Origin: Longimicrobium sp.
GTDB lineage: Bacteria; Gemmatimonadota; Gemmatimonadetes; Longimicrobiales; Longimicrobiaceae
DNA: 64,000 nt
Assembly: GCA_036389795.1 (NCBI GenBank)
Contig: DASVWD010000141.1
Span: 97,988-161,987 of the forward strand
Direction of reading: 5' to 3'
Both the position numbers and the translations under genes were made by a program. The notes below the pieces were generated by a model, which worked only from the letters and a program-made list of their open reading frames with translations, ran no database searches and was not told the DNA's origin. Every line of letters starts with the position of its first letter. Positions within the stretch are counted from its first letter, which is position 1. This document shows positions 18,688-26,798 of the stretch, in pieces.

Positions 18688-19365
18688 TCATGCGGCTGCC
18701 GTCTCGCCCACCATCCAGCCGTCGGCGAGCTCGATGATGCGGTGGCCGTAGGCGGCGTTCGCCTCGGAGTGGGTCACCTGCACGATGGTGGTGCCGTCCG
18801 CGTTCAGGCGCCGGAACAGCTCCATGATCTCGCGCCCCTGCGTGGAGTGCAGGTTCCCCGTGGGCTCGTCGGCCAGGATCACCCTGGGGCTGTGGATGAT
18901 GGCGCGCGCCACGGCCACCAGCTGCTGCTGCCCGCCGGAGAGCTGGGTGGGGTAGAGGTCCTTCTTGGCCACGATCCCGAAGCGGTCGAGCGCGTCGGCC
19001 ACCATCGCCTCGCGCTCGCGCTTCTTGATGTCACGGTACGAGAGGGGGATGTCGAGGTTCTCGGCCACCGTCAGGTTGTCGAGCAGGTGGTACTGCTGGA
19101 AAACGAAGCCGATGTTCTGGTTGCGCAGCGTGTTGCGGTCCTTGCCGCCGAGCTTGTGCACCGGGCGGTCGGCGAACCAGTACTCGCCGCTCCAGGCGCT
19201 GTCGAACATCCCCATGATGGAGAGCAGGGTGCTCTTCCCCGCGCCGCTCGGGCCCATCACGGAGACGAACTCGCCGGGGGCGATGTCGAGGTTGATGTTG
19301 CGCAGCACCCAGGTGCGCTGGGTCCCGGTGCCGAAGAACTTCTCGAGGTTGCGCAGGCGGATCAT
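18688..19365 (-). CDS. ABC transporter ATP-binding protein, MacB/LolD type
   Basis: A 225-residue ATPase: Walker A GPSGAGKST, Q-loop VFQQYHLL, signature LSGGQQQLVAVARA, Walker B VILADEPTGNL and H-loop VTHS. Glutamate-aspartate and D-loop residues are intact. The short length and sequence match the LolD/MacB class, which energises periplasmic or outer-membrane traffic without moving substrate through the membrane. It is the first gene of the exporter locus and should drive one or all three permeases. The ATG at 19365 fits the family start. Confidence 0.95.
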   Translation of the reverse strand: MIRLRNLEKFFGTGTQRTWVLRNINLDIAPGEFVSVMGPSGAGKSTLLSIMGMFDSAWSGEYWFADRPVHKLGGKDRNTLRNQNIGFVFQQYHLLDNLTVAENLDIPLSYRDIKKREREAMVADALDRFGIVAKKDLYPTQLSGGQQQLVAVARAIIHSPRVILADEPTGNLHSTQGREIMELFRRLNADGTTIVQVTHSEANAAYGHRIIELADGWMVGETAAA

Positions 19366-19681
19366 TGGCGGGCGGCGGGTTCGGGTGAGGGCGGCACGGG
19401 AGGCGTGCGCGGTTCCCGGAGGCGGAGGATGGCGAGCCCCGTGCCGGAGGTTGGGCGGCTCGCAAGCGGATGTATTTCAACCATTTGGAGAATCGCTGGC
19501 CGTGGCCGGCTTGTTCGCGCGTGGGATTCGGCGTCCCATAACCGGACAATCCCGGGGCCCGGCCGCTCCCGTCGGGCCCCGGTTGGACCGTAGGTCGGGG
19601 GAGACTGCGCCGGCCCACGAGAATCTTGCGCGCTGGACGTGTTGGTTGTAATTTGTTGGTCCATCTTTCCGTGAGGTTTCC
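19366..19681. other. Divergent promoter region, no gene seen
   Basis: This 316-base gap separates the exporter locus (minus) from the toxin-antitoxin pair (plus). It is less G+C-rich near 19640-19675 (TTGGTTGTAATTTGTTGG), which is where the toxin-antitoxin promoter could lie. I could not fix a -10/-35 pair with confidence. Confidence 0.4.
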
Positions 19682-19984
19682 ATGTACGAGAAGCCGAAGA
19701 ACGACAGGCGGGTGGTGCGCGAGGCCGCCGCGAAGTACGCGCCCGGCGGCTCCGACGAGGAGTGGATCACCGCCGCCGAGTTCAAGACGCACTGCCTGCG
19801 CCTGATCGAGCAGGTGCGGCAGGGGCGCGGCGAGGTGGTGGTCACGCGCTACGGCCGGCCCGTCGCCCGGCTGGTCCCCTACGACCGCAACCCCGTTTCG
19901 CTCTTCGGCCACCTCTCCGGCTCCGTGGTCTCCCACGGCGACCTGGTCGCTCCCCTGGACGAGGAGTGGGAGGCGGATGCGTAG
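19682..19984 (+). CDS. Phd/YefM-type antitoxin
   Basis: A 100-residue antitoxin. After a variable N-terminus, the Phd fold core is visible as WITAAEFKTHCLRLIEQV, then GEVVVTRYGRPVARLVPY, which matches the DNA-binding N-terminal domain of the family. The C-terminal tail (about 70-100) would wrap the toxin. Its last eight bases overlap the PIN toxin gene, so translation is probably coupled. By family rule it should bind its own promoter and neutralise the toxin. Confidence 0.9.
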   Translation: MYEKPKNDRRVVREAAAKYAPGGSDEEWITAAEFKTHCLRLIEQVRQGRGEVVVTRYGRPVARLVPYDRNPVSLFGHLSGSVVSHGDLVAPLDEEWEADA

Positions 19985-20414
19985 CCTCCCCACGCCCCCG
20001 CTCCTCCTCGACACGCACGTCTGGATCTGGGTGATGGAGGGCGCCGAGCGCGAGATCGGCCCCGCGGCCCACGCCGCCGTCGAGGAGGCGGGGGCCGACG
20101 GGCGCGTGCTGGTCTCCGCCATCTCGGTGTGGGAGGTGGCCATGCTGGAGGCGAAGGGGCGCATCCGCTTCTCGATGGACGTGTCGGAGTGGGTGCGCCG
20201 GGCGCTCAACGCCCCCGGCGTGCACTTCACCGGCCTCACCCCCGACGTGGCGGTGGACAGCTCGCGCCTCCCCGAGCCGATCCGCGGCGACCCCGCCGAC
20301 CGCATCCTGATCGCCACGGCGCGGCGCACGGGGGCCACCCTCGTCACCCGCGACCGCAGGATCGTAGATTACGGGCGCAAGGGGCTGCTGGCGGTGCTCG
20401 ACGCCACGCCGTAG
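19977..20414 (+). CDS. vapC: PIN-domain ribonuclease toxin (VapC family)
   Basis: A 145-residue PIN-domain protein. The acidic metal-binding set is visible: Asp12 (LLDTH), Glu53 (SVWEVAML), Asp105 and Asp108 (GDPADRIL), and a further Asp at 126 (TRDRRI). This is the usual active site for Mg-dependent cleavage of tRNA or rRNA. It partners the Phd-type antitoxin just upstream, with an 8-base overlap. Phd-type antitoxins with VapC toxins are a known mix-and-match pairing. The RNA target cannot be read from the sequence. Confidence 0.92.
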   Translation: MRSLPTPPLLLDTHVWIWVMEGAEREIGPAAHAAVEEAGADGRVLVSAISVWEVAMLEAKGRIRFSMDVSEWVRRALNAPGVHFTGLTPDVAVDSSRLPEPIRGDPADRILIATARRTGATLVTRDRRIVDYGRKGLLAVLDATP

Positions 20415-20445
20415 CCCGCCTTCCTTCCCCGAAGACCGCCACCGC

Positions 20446-21114
20446 ATGCCGGCATCCTCCCGCTCGGCCCTCGTGCTCGGCGCCACCGGGCTGGTGGGCG
20501 GGCACTGCCTGGACCTGCTCCTGGCCGACGGCGCCTGGACGAGGGTCGCCACCCTCGGCCGGCGCCCCGCGGCGCGCGAGCACCCGAAGCTGGAGCAGCG
20601 CACCGCCGACTTCGACCGCCTGGACGAGCACGCGGACGCCTTCGCCGTGGACGACGTGTTCTGCTGCCTGGGGACCACCATCCGGGCCGCGGGCTCGCGC
20701 GAGGCGTTCCGCCGCGTGGACCACGACTACCCGCTGGCCGCCGCCCGGCTGGCGAGCGCGCGGGGGGCGCGGCACTTCCTCCTGGTCACCGCACTGGGGG
20801 CGGACCCCGGCTCGCGTGTCTTCTACAACCGGGTGAAGGGCGAGGTGGAGCGCGCGGTGGCGGCGCTGCCGTTCGCGGGCGTCCTGCTGGCGCGCCCCTC
20901 GCTGCTGCTGGGCGAGCACTCCGGCCGCCGCCCCGCCGAGGCGCTCGCGCAGAAGGCGGCACCCGTGCTGAACCCGCTCCTGGTCGGCCCGCTGCGCCGC
21001 TACCGCGCGCTCCCGGCGGCGGCGGTGGCCGGAGCGCTGGTGCGGCTGGCGCGGGAGGGCGTGGCGGGAGTGCGGGTGGTGGAGTCCGACGAGCTGGCGG
21101 CGCTCGGGGCGTGA
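20446..21114 (+). CDS. NAD(P)-binding oxidoreductase, TIP30/YraR-like
   Basis: A 222-residue atypical short-chain dehydrogenase. The N-terminal Rossmann motif is LGATGLVGGH, then a LGRRP turn, DDVFCCLGTT, and the FYNRVKGEVE segment with the Tyr/Lys pair at the catalytic position. LLARPSLLLGEHSGRRPAE is characteristic of the TIP30/YraR group (NAD-dependent epimerase-like). The substrate is unknown. It follows the toxin gene by 31 bases and may share its transcript. Confidence 0.85.
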   Translation: MPASSRSALVLGATGLVGGHCLDLLLADGAWTRVATLGRRPAAREHPKLEQRTADFDRLDEHADAFAVDDVFCCLGTTIRAAGSREAFRRVDHDYPLAAARLASARGARHFLLVTALGADPGSRVFYNRVKGEVERAVAALPFAGVLLARPSLLLGEHSGRRPAEALAQKAAPVLNPLLVGPLRRYRALPAAAVAGALVRLAREGVAGVRVVESDELAALGA

Positions 21115-21153
21115 CCCCCGGGCGGCTGCGGGGTACCAGGCGAGAGGGGACGC

Positions 21154-21345
21154 ATGGCGCGGCGGCTTCCAGACGACGATCTTCCGGACGGGGTGGTCCC
21201 GCTCCCGCGCGAGGAGGGGCGGCCGCCCGGCGGATGCGGGCTGCGGGGCTGCCTGTACGGGGTGGTGGTGCTCTTCGCGCTCCTCCTGCTCGCGCTGGTG
21301 CTGATCGCGCTCCTGCGCCCCTGGCCGCGTCCCGTGGTGCCGTGA
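21154..21345 (+). CDS. Small single-pass membrane protein
   Basis: 63 residues: an acidic-basic N-terminus, a Gly/Cys turn (GGCGLRGCLYG) and one strong membrane helix (about 35-54, VVVLFALLLLALVLIALL). GAGAGGGG lies just before the ATG, so translation looks real. I recognise no family. The two cysteines next to the membrane helix might bind metal or be lipidated; that is a guess. Confidence 0.6.
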   Translation: MARRLPDDDLPDGVVPLPREEGRPPGGCGLRGCLYGVVVLFALLLLALVLIALLRPWPRPVVP

Positions 21346-21410
21346 CGTCCGCGGGGCCCGGTTTTCGCTTCGATCCGAGAGGTCCTGATCCCTTACGCAG
21401 GAGCAGTCGT

Positions 21411-21770
21411 ATGGCCCGCAGACTTCGCATCCCGCTGATCGCGCTCTTCGCCGTGCTGGCCGTCGCCGCGTGCACCGGGCGCGGCCGCAACGCGCCCCGC
21501 CCGGTCGAGAGGACCACGGTCACCGTGCAGAACCAGTCCTGGCTCGACATGACCGTGTACGTGCTGTACAGCTCGGCCCGCCAGCGGCTGGGCTCGGTGA
21601 GCGGCAACAGCACGGGCACCTTCCGCATCCCCGAGAACATGGTGGGGCTCGGGCGCGCGCTGCGCTTCATGGCCGACCCCGTGGGCAGCAGCAACACCGC
21701 GCAGAGCTTCGAGATCTTCGTGCACCCGGGCGACAACGTGCGCCTCACCATCCCGGCCACCGTCCGCTGA
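21411..21770 (+). CDS. Small lipoprotein of unknown function
   Basis: 119 residues. The signal peptide ends in VAAC (lipobox; Cys at about 21), followed by a beta-rich domain (TTVTVQNQSWLDMTVYVLYSS to FVHPGDNVRLTI). The pattern resembles small periplasmic beta-sandwich proteins. The ATG at 21411 is preceded by AGGAG seven bases upstream and starts the signal peptide; the longer in-frame reading from 21111 is not supported. No function can be assigned. Confidence 0.8.
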   Translation: MARRLRIPLIALFAVLAVAACTGRGRNAPRPVERTTVTVQNQSWLDMTVYVLYSSARQRLGSVSGNSTGTFRIPENMVGLGRALRFMADPVGSSNTAQSFEIFVHPGDNVRLTIPATVR

Positions 21771-21797
21771 CGCGGGACCGGATCGCCCCGGGCGGAG

Positions 21798-22562
21798 ATG
21801 GCGGAGGTCCTCGCGGGCGGTGCCCCGCATTTCCTGGAGACGGGCGCGGCGGCCGCGCCGGGGCGTGACCCGGCGCCGGGCGCGCGCCCGCTCCGTCCCG
21901 TCTACCTCCTGGCCGACAGCCGGCTCCTCTTCCCGCACGGGGACGGGGAGCCGCTCCTCGCGCGCGTCCGCCGCCACCTCCCGCCTTCGCCGCGCGCCGC
22001 ATACGTGGGCGCCTCCAACGGCGACGATCCGGCCTTCTACGGGATCTTCGCCGCCGCGGCGGAGACGGCCGGGATCGCCGCGTGCCGGATGATCCCCTCC
22101 GCGCCTTCTTGCGAGGACCGGGCGTTCCTGGAGGCGGCCGACCTGGTGCTCCTGGCCGGCGGCGACGTGGAGCGCGGCTGGCGGACGCTGTCCGTCAACG
22201 GGGTGGGCGAGGCGGCCGTGCGGCGCTTCCGGGCGGGCGCGGTGCTCGTGGGCGTCTCCGCCGGCGCGGTGCAGCTCGGCCTGCTGGGCTGGCCGGAGGG
22301 CGGCGCGGGCCCCGAGGCGGCCTTCCCCACCTTCGGCCTGGTCCCCTTTGTGGTCTCCGCGCACGACGAGGCGTCGGACTGGAGCGCGCTCCGGCGGATC
22401 GTCCGCGCCCGCGGCGGCGGCGTGGAGGGCCTGGGGGTCCCCGCCGGCGGGGGCGTGGCCGTGCACCCCGACGGCACGCTGGAGGCGCTCCGGCGGCCGG
22501 CGTGCCGCGTGGCCCTCTCCGGGGGCGAGGCCGCCGCGTGGCTCCTGGCCCCCGCGGGGTGA
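21798..22562 (+). CDS. Peptidase S51-like / cyanophycinase-type hydrolase
   Basis: A 254-residue class I glutamine-amidotransferase-like fold with a serine nucleophile: GGDVERGW at 121-128 and the nucleophile elbow VGVSAGAVQL with Ser154. These match the dipeptidase E/cyanophycinase family, which cleaves Asp-X bonds. The final GTGA overlaps the start of the phosphoesterase, indicating coupled translation. The exact substrate is uncertain. Confidence 0.85.
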   Translation: MAEVLAGGAPHFLETGAAAAPGRDPAPGARPLRPVYLLADSRLLFPHGDGEPLLARVRRHLPPSPRAAYVGASNGDDPAFYGIFAAAAETAGIAACRMIPSAPSCEDRAFLEAADLVLLAGGDVERGWRTLSVNGVGEAAVRRFRAGAVLVGVSAGAVQLGLLGWPEGGAGPEAAFPTFGLVPFVVSAHDEASDWSALRRIVRARGGGVEGLGVPAGGGVAVHPDGTLEALRRPACRVALSGGEAAAWLLAPAG

Positions 22563-23347
22563 GCGGCGTGCGCATCTTCGCCGTCTCGGACCTGCACACC
22601 GACTTCCGCGAGAACCGGCGGCTGCTGGAGCGGATCCCCGCCGCGGAGCACCGGGGCGACGCGCTGATCGTGGCCGGCGACGTGGCCGACTCGCTGGAGG
22701 TGCTGGCCGAGACGCTCGGTTTCCTGCGCGGCCGCTTCGGCGAGGTGTTCTTCGTCCCCGGCAACCACGAGCTGTGGGTGCGCGGCCGCGAGGGCGACTC
22801 GCTGGAGAAGCTCCGCGCCGTCCTCGCGACTTGCGAGGCGGCGGGCGTGCGCACCCGGCCGGCGCGGGCCGGCGGCGCGTGGGTGGTGCCGCTTTTCGCC
22901 TGGTACCATGCGGACTTCGACGTGCGCGGCGAGGCGGTGGAGGCCGAGCTGGAGGGGTGGGCCGACACCTACCTCTGCCGCTGGCCGGCGGGGCTGGGGC
23001 GCCTGGACCGCCACTTCCTGGCCATGAACGAGCCGCACCTGGTGCGCTACGACGGGCCCGTGGTCTCCTTCTCGCACTTCGTCCCCCGCCCAGACCTGGT
23101 GCCCCCGGTGCGCTGGCTGCGCTTCAAGGGGCTGCCGCGCGTGGCCGGCTCCGAGGGGATCGAGGCGCAGGTGCGGCGCCTGGGTGCGGCGGTGCACGTC
23201 TACGGGCACACCCACATCGCCGGGGACCGGGTGATCGACGGCGTGCGCTACGTGCAGCACTGGCTCCGCGCGGGCGAGCCTCTCCTCAAGGAGGTGTGGG
23301 CCCCCGGCGGGCTCCCGCCCGAGAACGCGCTCCCGCTCTTCTGCTGA
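22559..23347 (+). CDS. Calcineurin-like metallophosphoesterase
   Basis: A 262-residue enzyme with the full two-metal motif set: SDLHTD (Asp11, His13), AGDVAD (Asp41), GNHE (Asn69, His70), SFSH and GHTH near the C-terminus. It starts at GTG 22559, overlapping the stop of the S51-type gene by four bases. It probably hydrolyses a phosphomonoester or diester in the cytoplasm. The tight coupling to the S51-like hydrolase suggests a shared pathway that I cannot name. Confidence 0.9.
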   Translation: MSGVRIFAVSDLHTDFRENRRLLERIPAAEHRGDALIVAGDVADSLEVLAETLGFLRGRFGEVFFVPGNHELWVRGREGDSLEKLRAVLATCEAAGVRTRPARAGGAWVVPLFAWYHADFDVRGEAVEAELEGWADTYLCRWPAGLGRLDRHFLAMNEPHLVRYDGPVVSFSHFVPRPDLVPPVRWLRFKGLPRVAGSEGIEAQVRRLGAAVHVYGHTHIAGDRVIDGVRYVQHWLRAGEPLLKEVWAPGGLPPENALPLFC

Positions 23348-23379
23348 GAACGGCGCCCGGCGCGCGGAACGGGGTTTGC

Positions 23380-25407
23380 ATGCTTTATCCGACAAAAATG
23401 AGCAGCGCATACGACGACCGCCGCGCCCCCATGGTCCCCGTCTCCTCCGGCTCCGCCGGCGGGAGCGTCCGCGCGCCGGTCTCTCCGTCCTCGTCCGTCC
23501 AGACGCTGGACGGGGTGGAGCTGCCCGCCGCGGTCTTCACCAGCGACCCGCGGCTCAAGGCGGCGTTCATGCGCCTGGCGCCGAGCGAGGTGGCGTTCTT
23601 CGTCGCCCGCCCCGCCGCCGAGGTGGTCCGCATCTGCGCCGCGCTCACCGGCGTGGCTCCGCAGGTGCGGGCGATGCGGGACCGCTACTTCGACACGGCG
23701 GACCGCCGCCTGTTCGCGCGCGGCGTTTCGGTCCGGCTGCGCCATTACACCCGGCACACCCGGCCGCTGACCTTCGAGGTCATTGCCGTCTCGTGGCGCG
23801 GCGCGCGCGGCGAAGGGCCCCTGTACGCGCGCACCAACCGCGTTCTGGTGCAGACCTTCGAGCGCAGCGACGCCCCGGCGATGGCGGCTCTGCTGGCCCA
23901 GTACCGGCGCGCGGGGCTGGTGGAGGTGATGAGGATCAAGAAGAGGCGCACCGGGTTCGAGCTGCTCCCGGTGCTCGCCGAGTGCGAGGAGCGCGGGAGC
24001 CTGGCCGGGGTCGACGCCCGGCCAATCGAGCGGCTCGACGCGCTTCGGGTCACCGACCAGGGCTTGCGAGTGCTGGTGGACGAGCTGCACGGCGTCCCCT
24101 TCCCCGAGCCCACGATCGTCGAGGTGGAGTACGACCAGGCGCACGCCGGCGCGGCCGCCCGGCTGGTAGAGCAGCTGCGGAGCGCGCTCGGGCCCGACTG
24201 CCTGCGCCCCAAGGAACTCAACAAGATCGCCTATCTGCGGCGGAGCCTCTCCGCCCGCGTCCGGCGAGGAGAGAGGAGGATGAGCGAGATCGACATCGGC
24301 CCCGACATCGACCCGGGGGCGCGCTTCGACCCGGGCCAGCAGCTCCGCATCCGACCGGAGTGGTACCGCCGGGCGCGGCCCGTGCACCGCCGGGCACGCG
24401 TGGTCACGCCCGGGCGGTTGCACTTCCAGGTGATCGACTTCAACAAGATGCGGCCGGTGACCCCCGGCGCCGGCGGCATCGGCACCTCCACCACCACCGC
24501 CTGCAGCGAGGTGGAGATCACGGTGGGCGAGGGGGGCGGCGGCCCGGCGAGCGTGCCCACGGCCGAGCACCTGATTCGGCTCTTCACCCGCCTGGTCGGC
24601 TATGAGGGCGGCGACCTGCACGTGTCGGTGCCGGCGCGGATCGAGCACGTGCACTCGGGCTACGGCTCGAACGTCACCTTCAACACGGGGGTGCTGGCCG
24701 GGCTCAACGCCGTCTTCGGCACTCCGTTCTCCGTTCCCGAGATGTGGGACATCCTCACCCAGAACTTCGTGGAGAACTCCGACGACGAGGCCGGGAAGCT
24801 CTTCTGGGGCGTCGACACCGGCGTGGGCGAGGCGGCGGTCCTCTACGGCGGCATCGTCTGGGTCGACGAGCACGCGCGCTACATCGGCAGCGCCGACGCC
24901 GACGGGCTGTGGCTGCTGACGGCGAAGGGCGACACCCGCACCTTCGGGAACGAGAAGCTGCGCGAGTTCGGCAAGTCCATCGAGCGCGGCGTGGGCGACC
25001 TGGACGAGTTCGACGTCACGCAGGGGGTCACCTTCGACTACCAGGCCGAATACGGCGAGCGCCTGCTGGACTTCCTGGAGCGGCGGATGAAGCCGTACCT
25101 GCTGCGCAACGACGCGCGCGGAATGCTGGAGCAGGGGTGGGAGCTGAATGAGGTGGGCAGCGTGGTGGTGCTGGGGACCATCTGGAAGGCGGACGTGCTC
25201 GATGCCATCCTGCGCACGGTGCGCGAGGCGGGCGGGATCTATTCCACCATGAGCTCGTCGGGGCCGTCGGTGTTCGCCGTGTGCGACAGCGAGGCGGCCG
25301 CGCACCGGGTGCGCGAGGCGCTGGAGCCGCGCTTCCCCGAGTACCTCTCCAACTACGCCGTGGGGCGCGCGGGGACGCGGCTCCGGGTGGAGATCGATCC
25401 GGCGTAG
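23380..25407 (+). CDS. CYTH-like domain fused to a GHMP-kinase-like (beta-RFAP-synthase-type) domain
   Basis: 675 residues with two unrelated enzyme folds. Residues about 45-290 look like a triphosphate-tunnel (CYTH) domain: DRYFDTADRRLFARGVSVRLRHY at 101-123, basic KKRR at 187-190, acidic VEVEYD at 247-252, and KELNKIAYLRR. The usual ExExK start is degenerate (SEVAFFV at 69-75). Residues about 330-670 resemble GHMP kinases of the beta-ribofuranosylaminobenzene 5'-phosphate synthase type: GRLHFQVIDF, GAGGIGT and a HSGYGSNVTFNTG phosphate loop. A strong ribosome binding site and in-frame ATG (codon 301, base 24280) lie between the halves, so the GHMP part could also be made alone. The substrates are unknown. 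Confidence 0.8.
   Translation: MLYPTKMSSAYDDRRAPMVPVSSGSAGGSVRAPVSPSSSVQTLDGVELPAAVFTSDPRLKAAFMRLAPSEVAFFVARPAAEVVRICAALTGVAPQVRAMRDRYFDTADRRLFARGVSVRLRHYTRHTRPLTFEVIAVSWRGARGEGPLYARTNRVLVQTFERSDAPAMAALLAQYRRAGLVEVMRIKKRRTGFELLPVLAECEERGSLAGVDARPIERLDALRVTDQGLRVLVDELHGVPFPEPTIVEVEYDQAHAGAAARLVEQLRSALGPDCLRPKELNKIAYLRRSLSARVRRGERRMSEIDIGPDIDPGARFDPGQQLRIRPEWYRRARPVHRRARVVTPGRLHFQVIDFNKMRPVTPGAGGIGTSTTTACSEVEITVGEGGGGPASVPTAEHLIRLFTRLVGYEGGDLHVSVPARIEHVHSGYGSNVTFNTGVLAGLNAVFGTPFSVPEMWDILTQNFVENSDDEAGKLFWGVDTGVGEAAVLYGGIVWVDEHARYIGSADADGLWLLTAKGDTRTFGNEKLREFGKSIERGVGDLDEFDVTQGVTFDYQAEYGERLLDFLERRMKPYLLRNDARGMLEQGWELNEVGSVVVLGTIWKADVLDAILRTVREAGGIYSTMSSSGPSVFAVCDSEAAAHRVREALEPRFPEYLSNYAVGRAGTRLRVEIDPA
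24267..24282 (+). promoter_or_regulatory. Strong internal ribosome binding site and ATG inside the fusion gene
   Basis: AGGAGAGAGGAGG lies directly before the in-frame ATG at 24280. This is a better Shine-Dalgarno than the one at the gene start. It is exactly at the boundary between the CYTH and GHMP domains and would yield a 375-residue product. Confidence 0.55.
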
Positions 25408-25414
25408 ACGGCAT

Positions 25415-25441
25415 CCGGGCCGGGGCCTCGCCCCCGCCCGG
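25415..25441. terminator. Hairpin between convergent genes
   Basis: CCGGGCcGGGG and CCCCcGCCCGG pair with one internal mismatch around a CCTCG loop. It lies between the stops of the fusion gene (plus) and the cNMP-binding gene (minus), so it could terminate both. Confidence 0.5.
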
Positions 25442-25471
25442 CGCTTCCTGGTCCGCGCGGCGAGCCCCGCC

Positions 25472-25981
25472 TCAGGGGAACTCGCCGCGCAGCATCCTCT
25501 CGATCAGCTCGTGCACGCGCAGGCTCGCGTCGCCGGATGCCTCGGAGGGCTGAGGCTCCGGGCGCGGGGGACCCCACTCCAGCAGGCGGGCGACGGTGAA
25601 CTGCGAGACCACCTTGTGGAAGCGCGCGGCGAAGCCCGGGTCGGCCGCGATCTTCTGGTCGAGGGCGGTGAGCGGGATGCGGAACACCACCGACTCGGTC
25701 GCGGCTCGCACGCTGGAGTACGGGAGCTGCTTGGAGACGTACGACATCTCCCCCACGATCTCGCCCGGCCCCAGCTGGTGCACCTCCGACATGTCGCGCT
25801 TCCGCGAGGTCACCACGAAAGCCCCTTTCAGCACGATGTACAGGTCGCGCACGGGCTGGCCCTCGTGGATGATCGCCTCGCCCGGCCGCACCTGGCGCTT
25901 TTCGCCCACGGCGTAGGCCCAGGCCATGTCCTCGTCCGAAAAGTCGCCCATGTAGGGCGGTACCTGCGGTACCTTGCTCAA
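25472..25981 (-). CDS. Cyclic-nucleotide-binding domain protein
   Basis: 169 residues, essentially one cNMP-binding beta-roll (about 20-135): VRPGEAIIHEGQPVRDLYIVLKGAFVV, then LGPGEIVGEMSYV and the following SSVRAATESVVFRI. The phosphate-binding cassette reads GEMSYVSKQLPYSSVRA, which has the GE but an SS in place of the usual R-T/S ending, so ligand binding may differ. There is no HTH, so it is not a CRP-type regulator. The start is TTG 25981 with AGGAG upstream; ATG 25951 is the alternative. Confidence 0.88.
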   Translation of the reverse strand: MSKVPQVPPYMGDFSDEDMAWAYAVGEKRQVRPGEAIIHEGQPVRDLYIVLKGAFVVTSRKRDMSEVHQLGPGEIVGEMSYVSKQLPYSSVRAATESVVFRIPLTALDQKIAADPGFAARFHKVVSQFTVARLLEWGPPRPEPQPSEASGDASLRVHELIERMLRGEFP

Positions 25982-26223
25982 CTCTCAGGCTCCTGCGGGG
26001 TACGGCGAAGGATGCAAGCAGAGACGCTGCAAAATGTTCGGCCGTCACAGCGAGGGCTGGAGAAAACTGGACGGTTGCGGCCCTGGAGGGACAGTAACGT
26101 CCGGTGCGGTGCCAGTCAACTATTTACAAAACTATCGTTTTCTTTTTGGCTCGTCGCACGGCGCGGAGCGTGCACGCCCGGCGCTCCGGGTGCGCGGGGA
26201 CGAGACCGAGCGGAGGGGAAGGA

Positions 26224-26712
26224 GTGGCGCGGACGAGAGGCGGGGCGGGGCCGGAGTCCGGCGCGGTGCGGCGGCTGGACTCGCTGGCGTACCTGCTGGA
26301 CGACTCGATCCCGATCCCGGGGACGGGGCGGCGCTTCGGGCTGGACGCGGTGATCGGGCTGATCCCCGGCCTGGGCGACGCGGCGGGGTCGCTGCTGTCG
26401 GCGTACATCGTGGTGGAGGCGGCGCGGCTGGGGGCGCCCTTCCCCGTGCTGCTGCGGATGGTGCTGAACGTGGGGATCGAGGCGCTGGTGGGCGCCGTTC
26501 CCTTCGCGGGCGACCTGTTCGACGCCTGGTGGAAGGCGAACGACCGCAACGTGCGCCTGCTGCGCCAGAGCGTCGTGGCGCCCGACTCGGCCCGCCGCTC
26601 CAGCGCCGCGGTGCTGCTGGTGGTCGTGCTCCTGCTCGTGCTGGTGCTGGGCGGGGTCGGCGTTCTCGCGTTCTTCGCCCTGCGCGCGATCCTGCGGGAG
26701 GGGGCGTTCTAG
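26224..26712 (+). CDS. DUF4112 membrane protein
   Basis: 162 residues. The DUF4112 core is clear: LAYLLDDSIPIPGTGRRFGLDAVIGLIPGLGDAAGSLLSAYIV, a second segment ALVGAVPFAGDLFDAWWKAN, and a C-terminal membrane helix (LLVVVLLLVLVLGGVGVLAFF). GTG 26224 follows a GGAGGGGAAGG ribosome binding site and is preferred to the ATG at 26104, whose extra residues look unconserved. The family role is unknown. Confidence 0.85.
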   Translation: MARTRGGAGPESGAVRRLDSLAYLLDDSIPIPGTGRRFGLDAVIGLIPGLGDAAGSLLSAYIVVEAARLGAPFPVLLRMVLNVGIEALVGAVPFAGDLFDAWWKANDRNVRLLRQSVVAPDSARRSSAAVLLVVVLLLVLVLGGVGVLAFFALRAILREGAF

Positions 26713-26715
26713 ATT

Positions 26716-26798
26716 GCGAGTGCCCAGGGCCCAGTCCCCAGTGCCCAGGAACGACGCTGCAGTTCCTGGCACCGGGCACTAGGGACTGGGCACTCGCC
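26716..26798. repeat. GTGCCCA-type hairpin repeat between convergent genes
   Basis: The left arm GCGAGTGCCCAG...CAGGAAC and the right arm GTTCCTGG...CTGGGCACTCGC pair over about 35 bases. It overlaps the stop codon and the last residues of the VOC gene (stop at 26779-26781), so the repeat now forms the 3' end of that gene. It has the same units as the array at 18618-18687. Confidence 0.75.
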
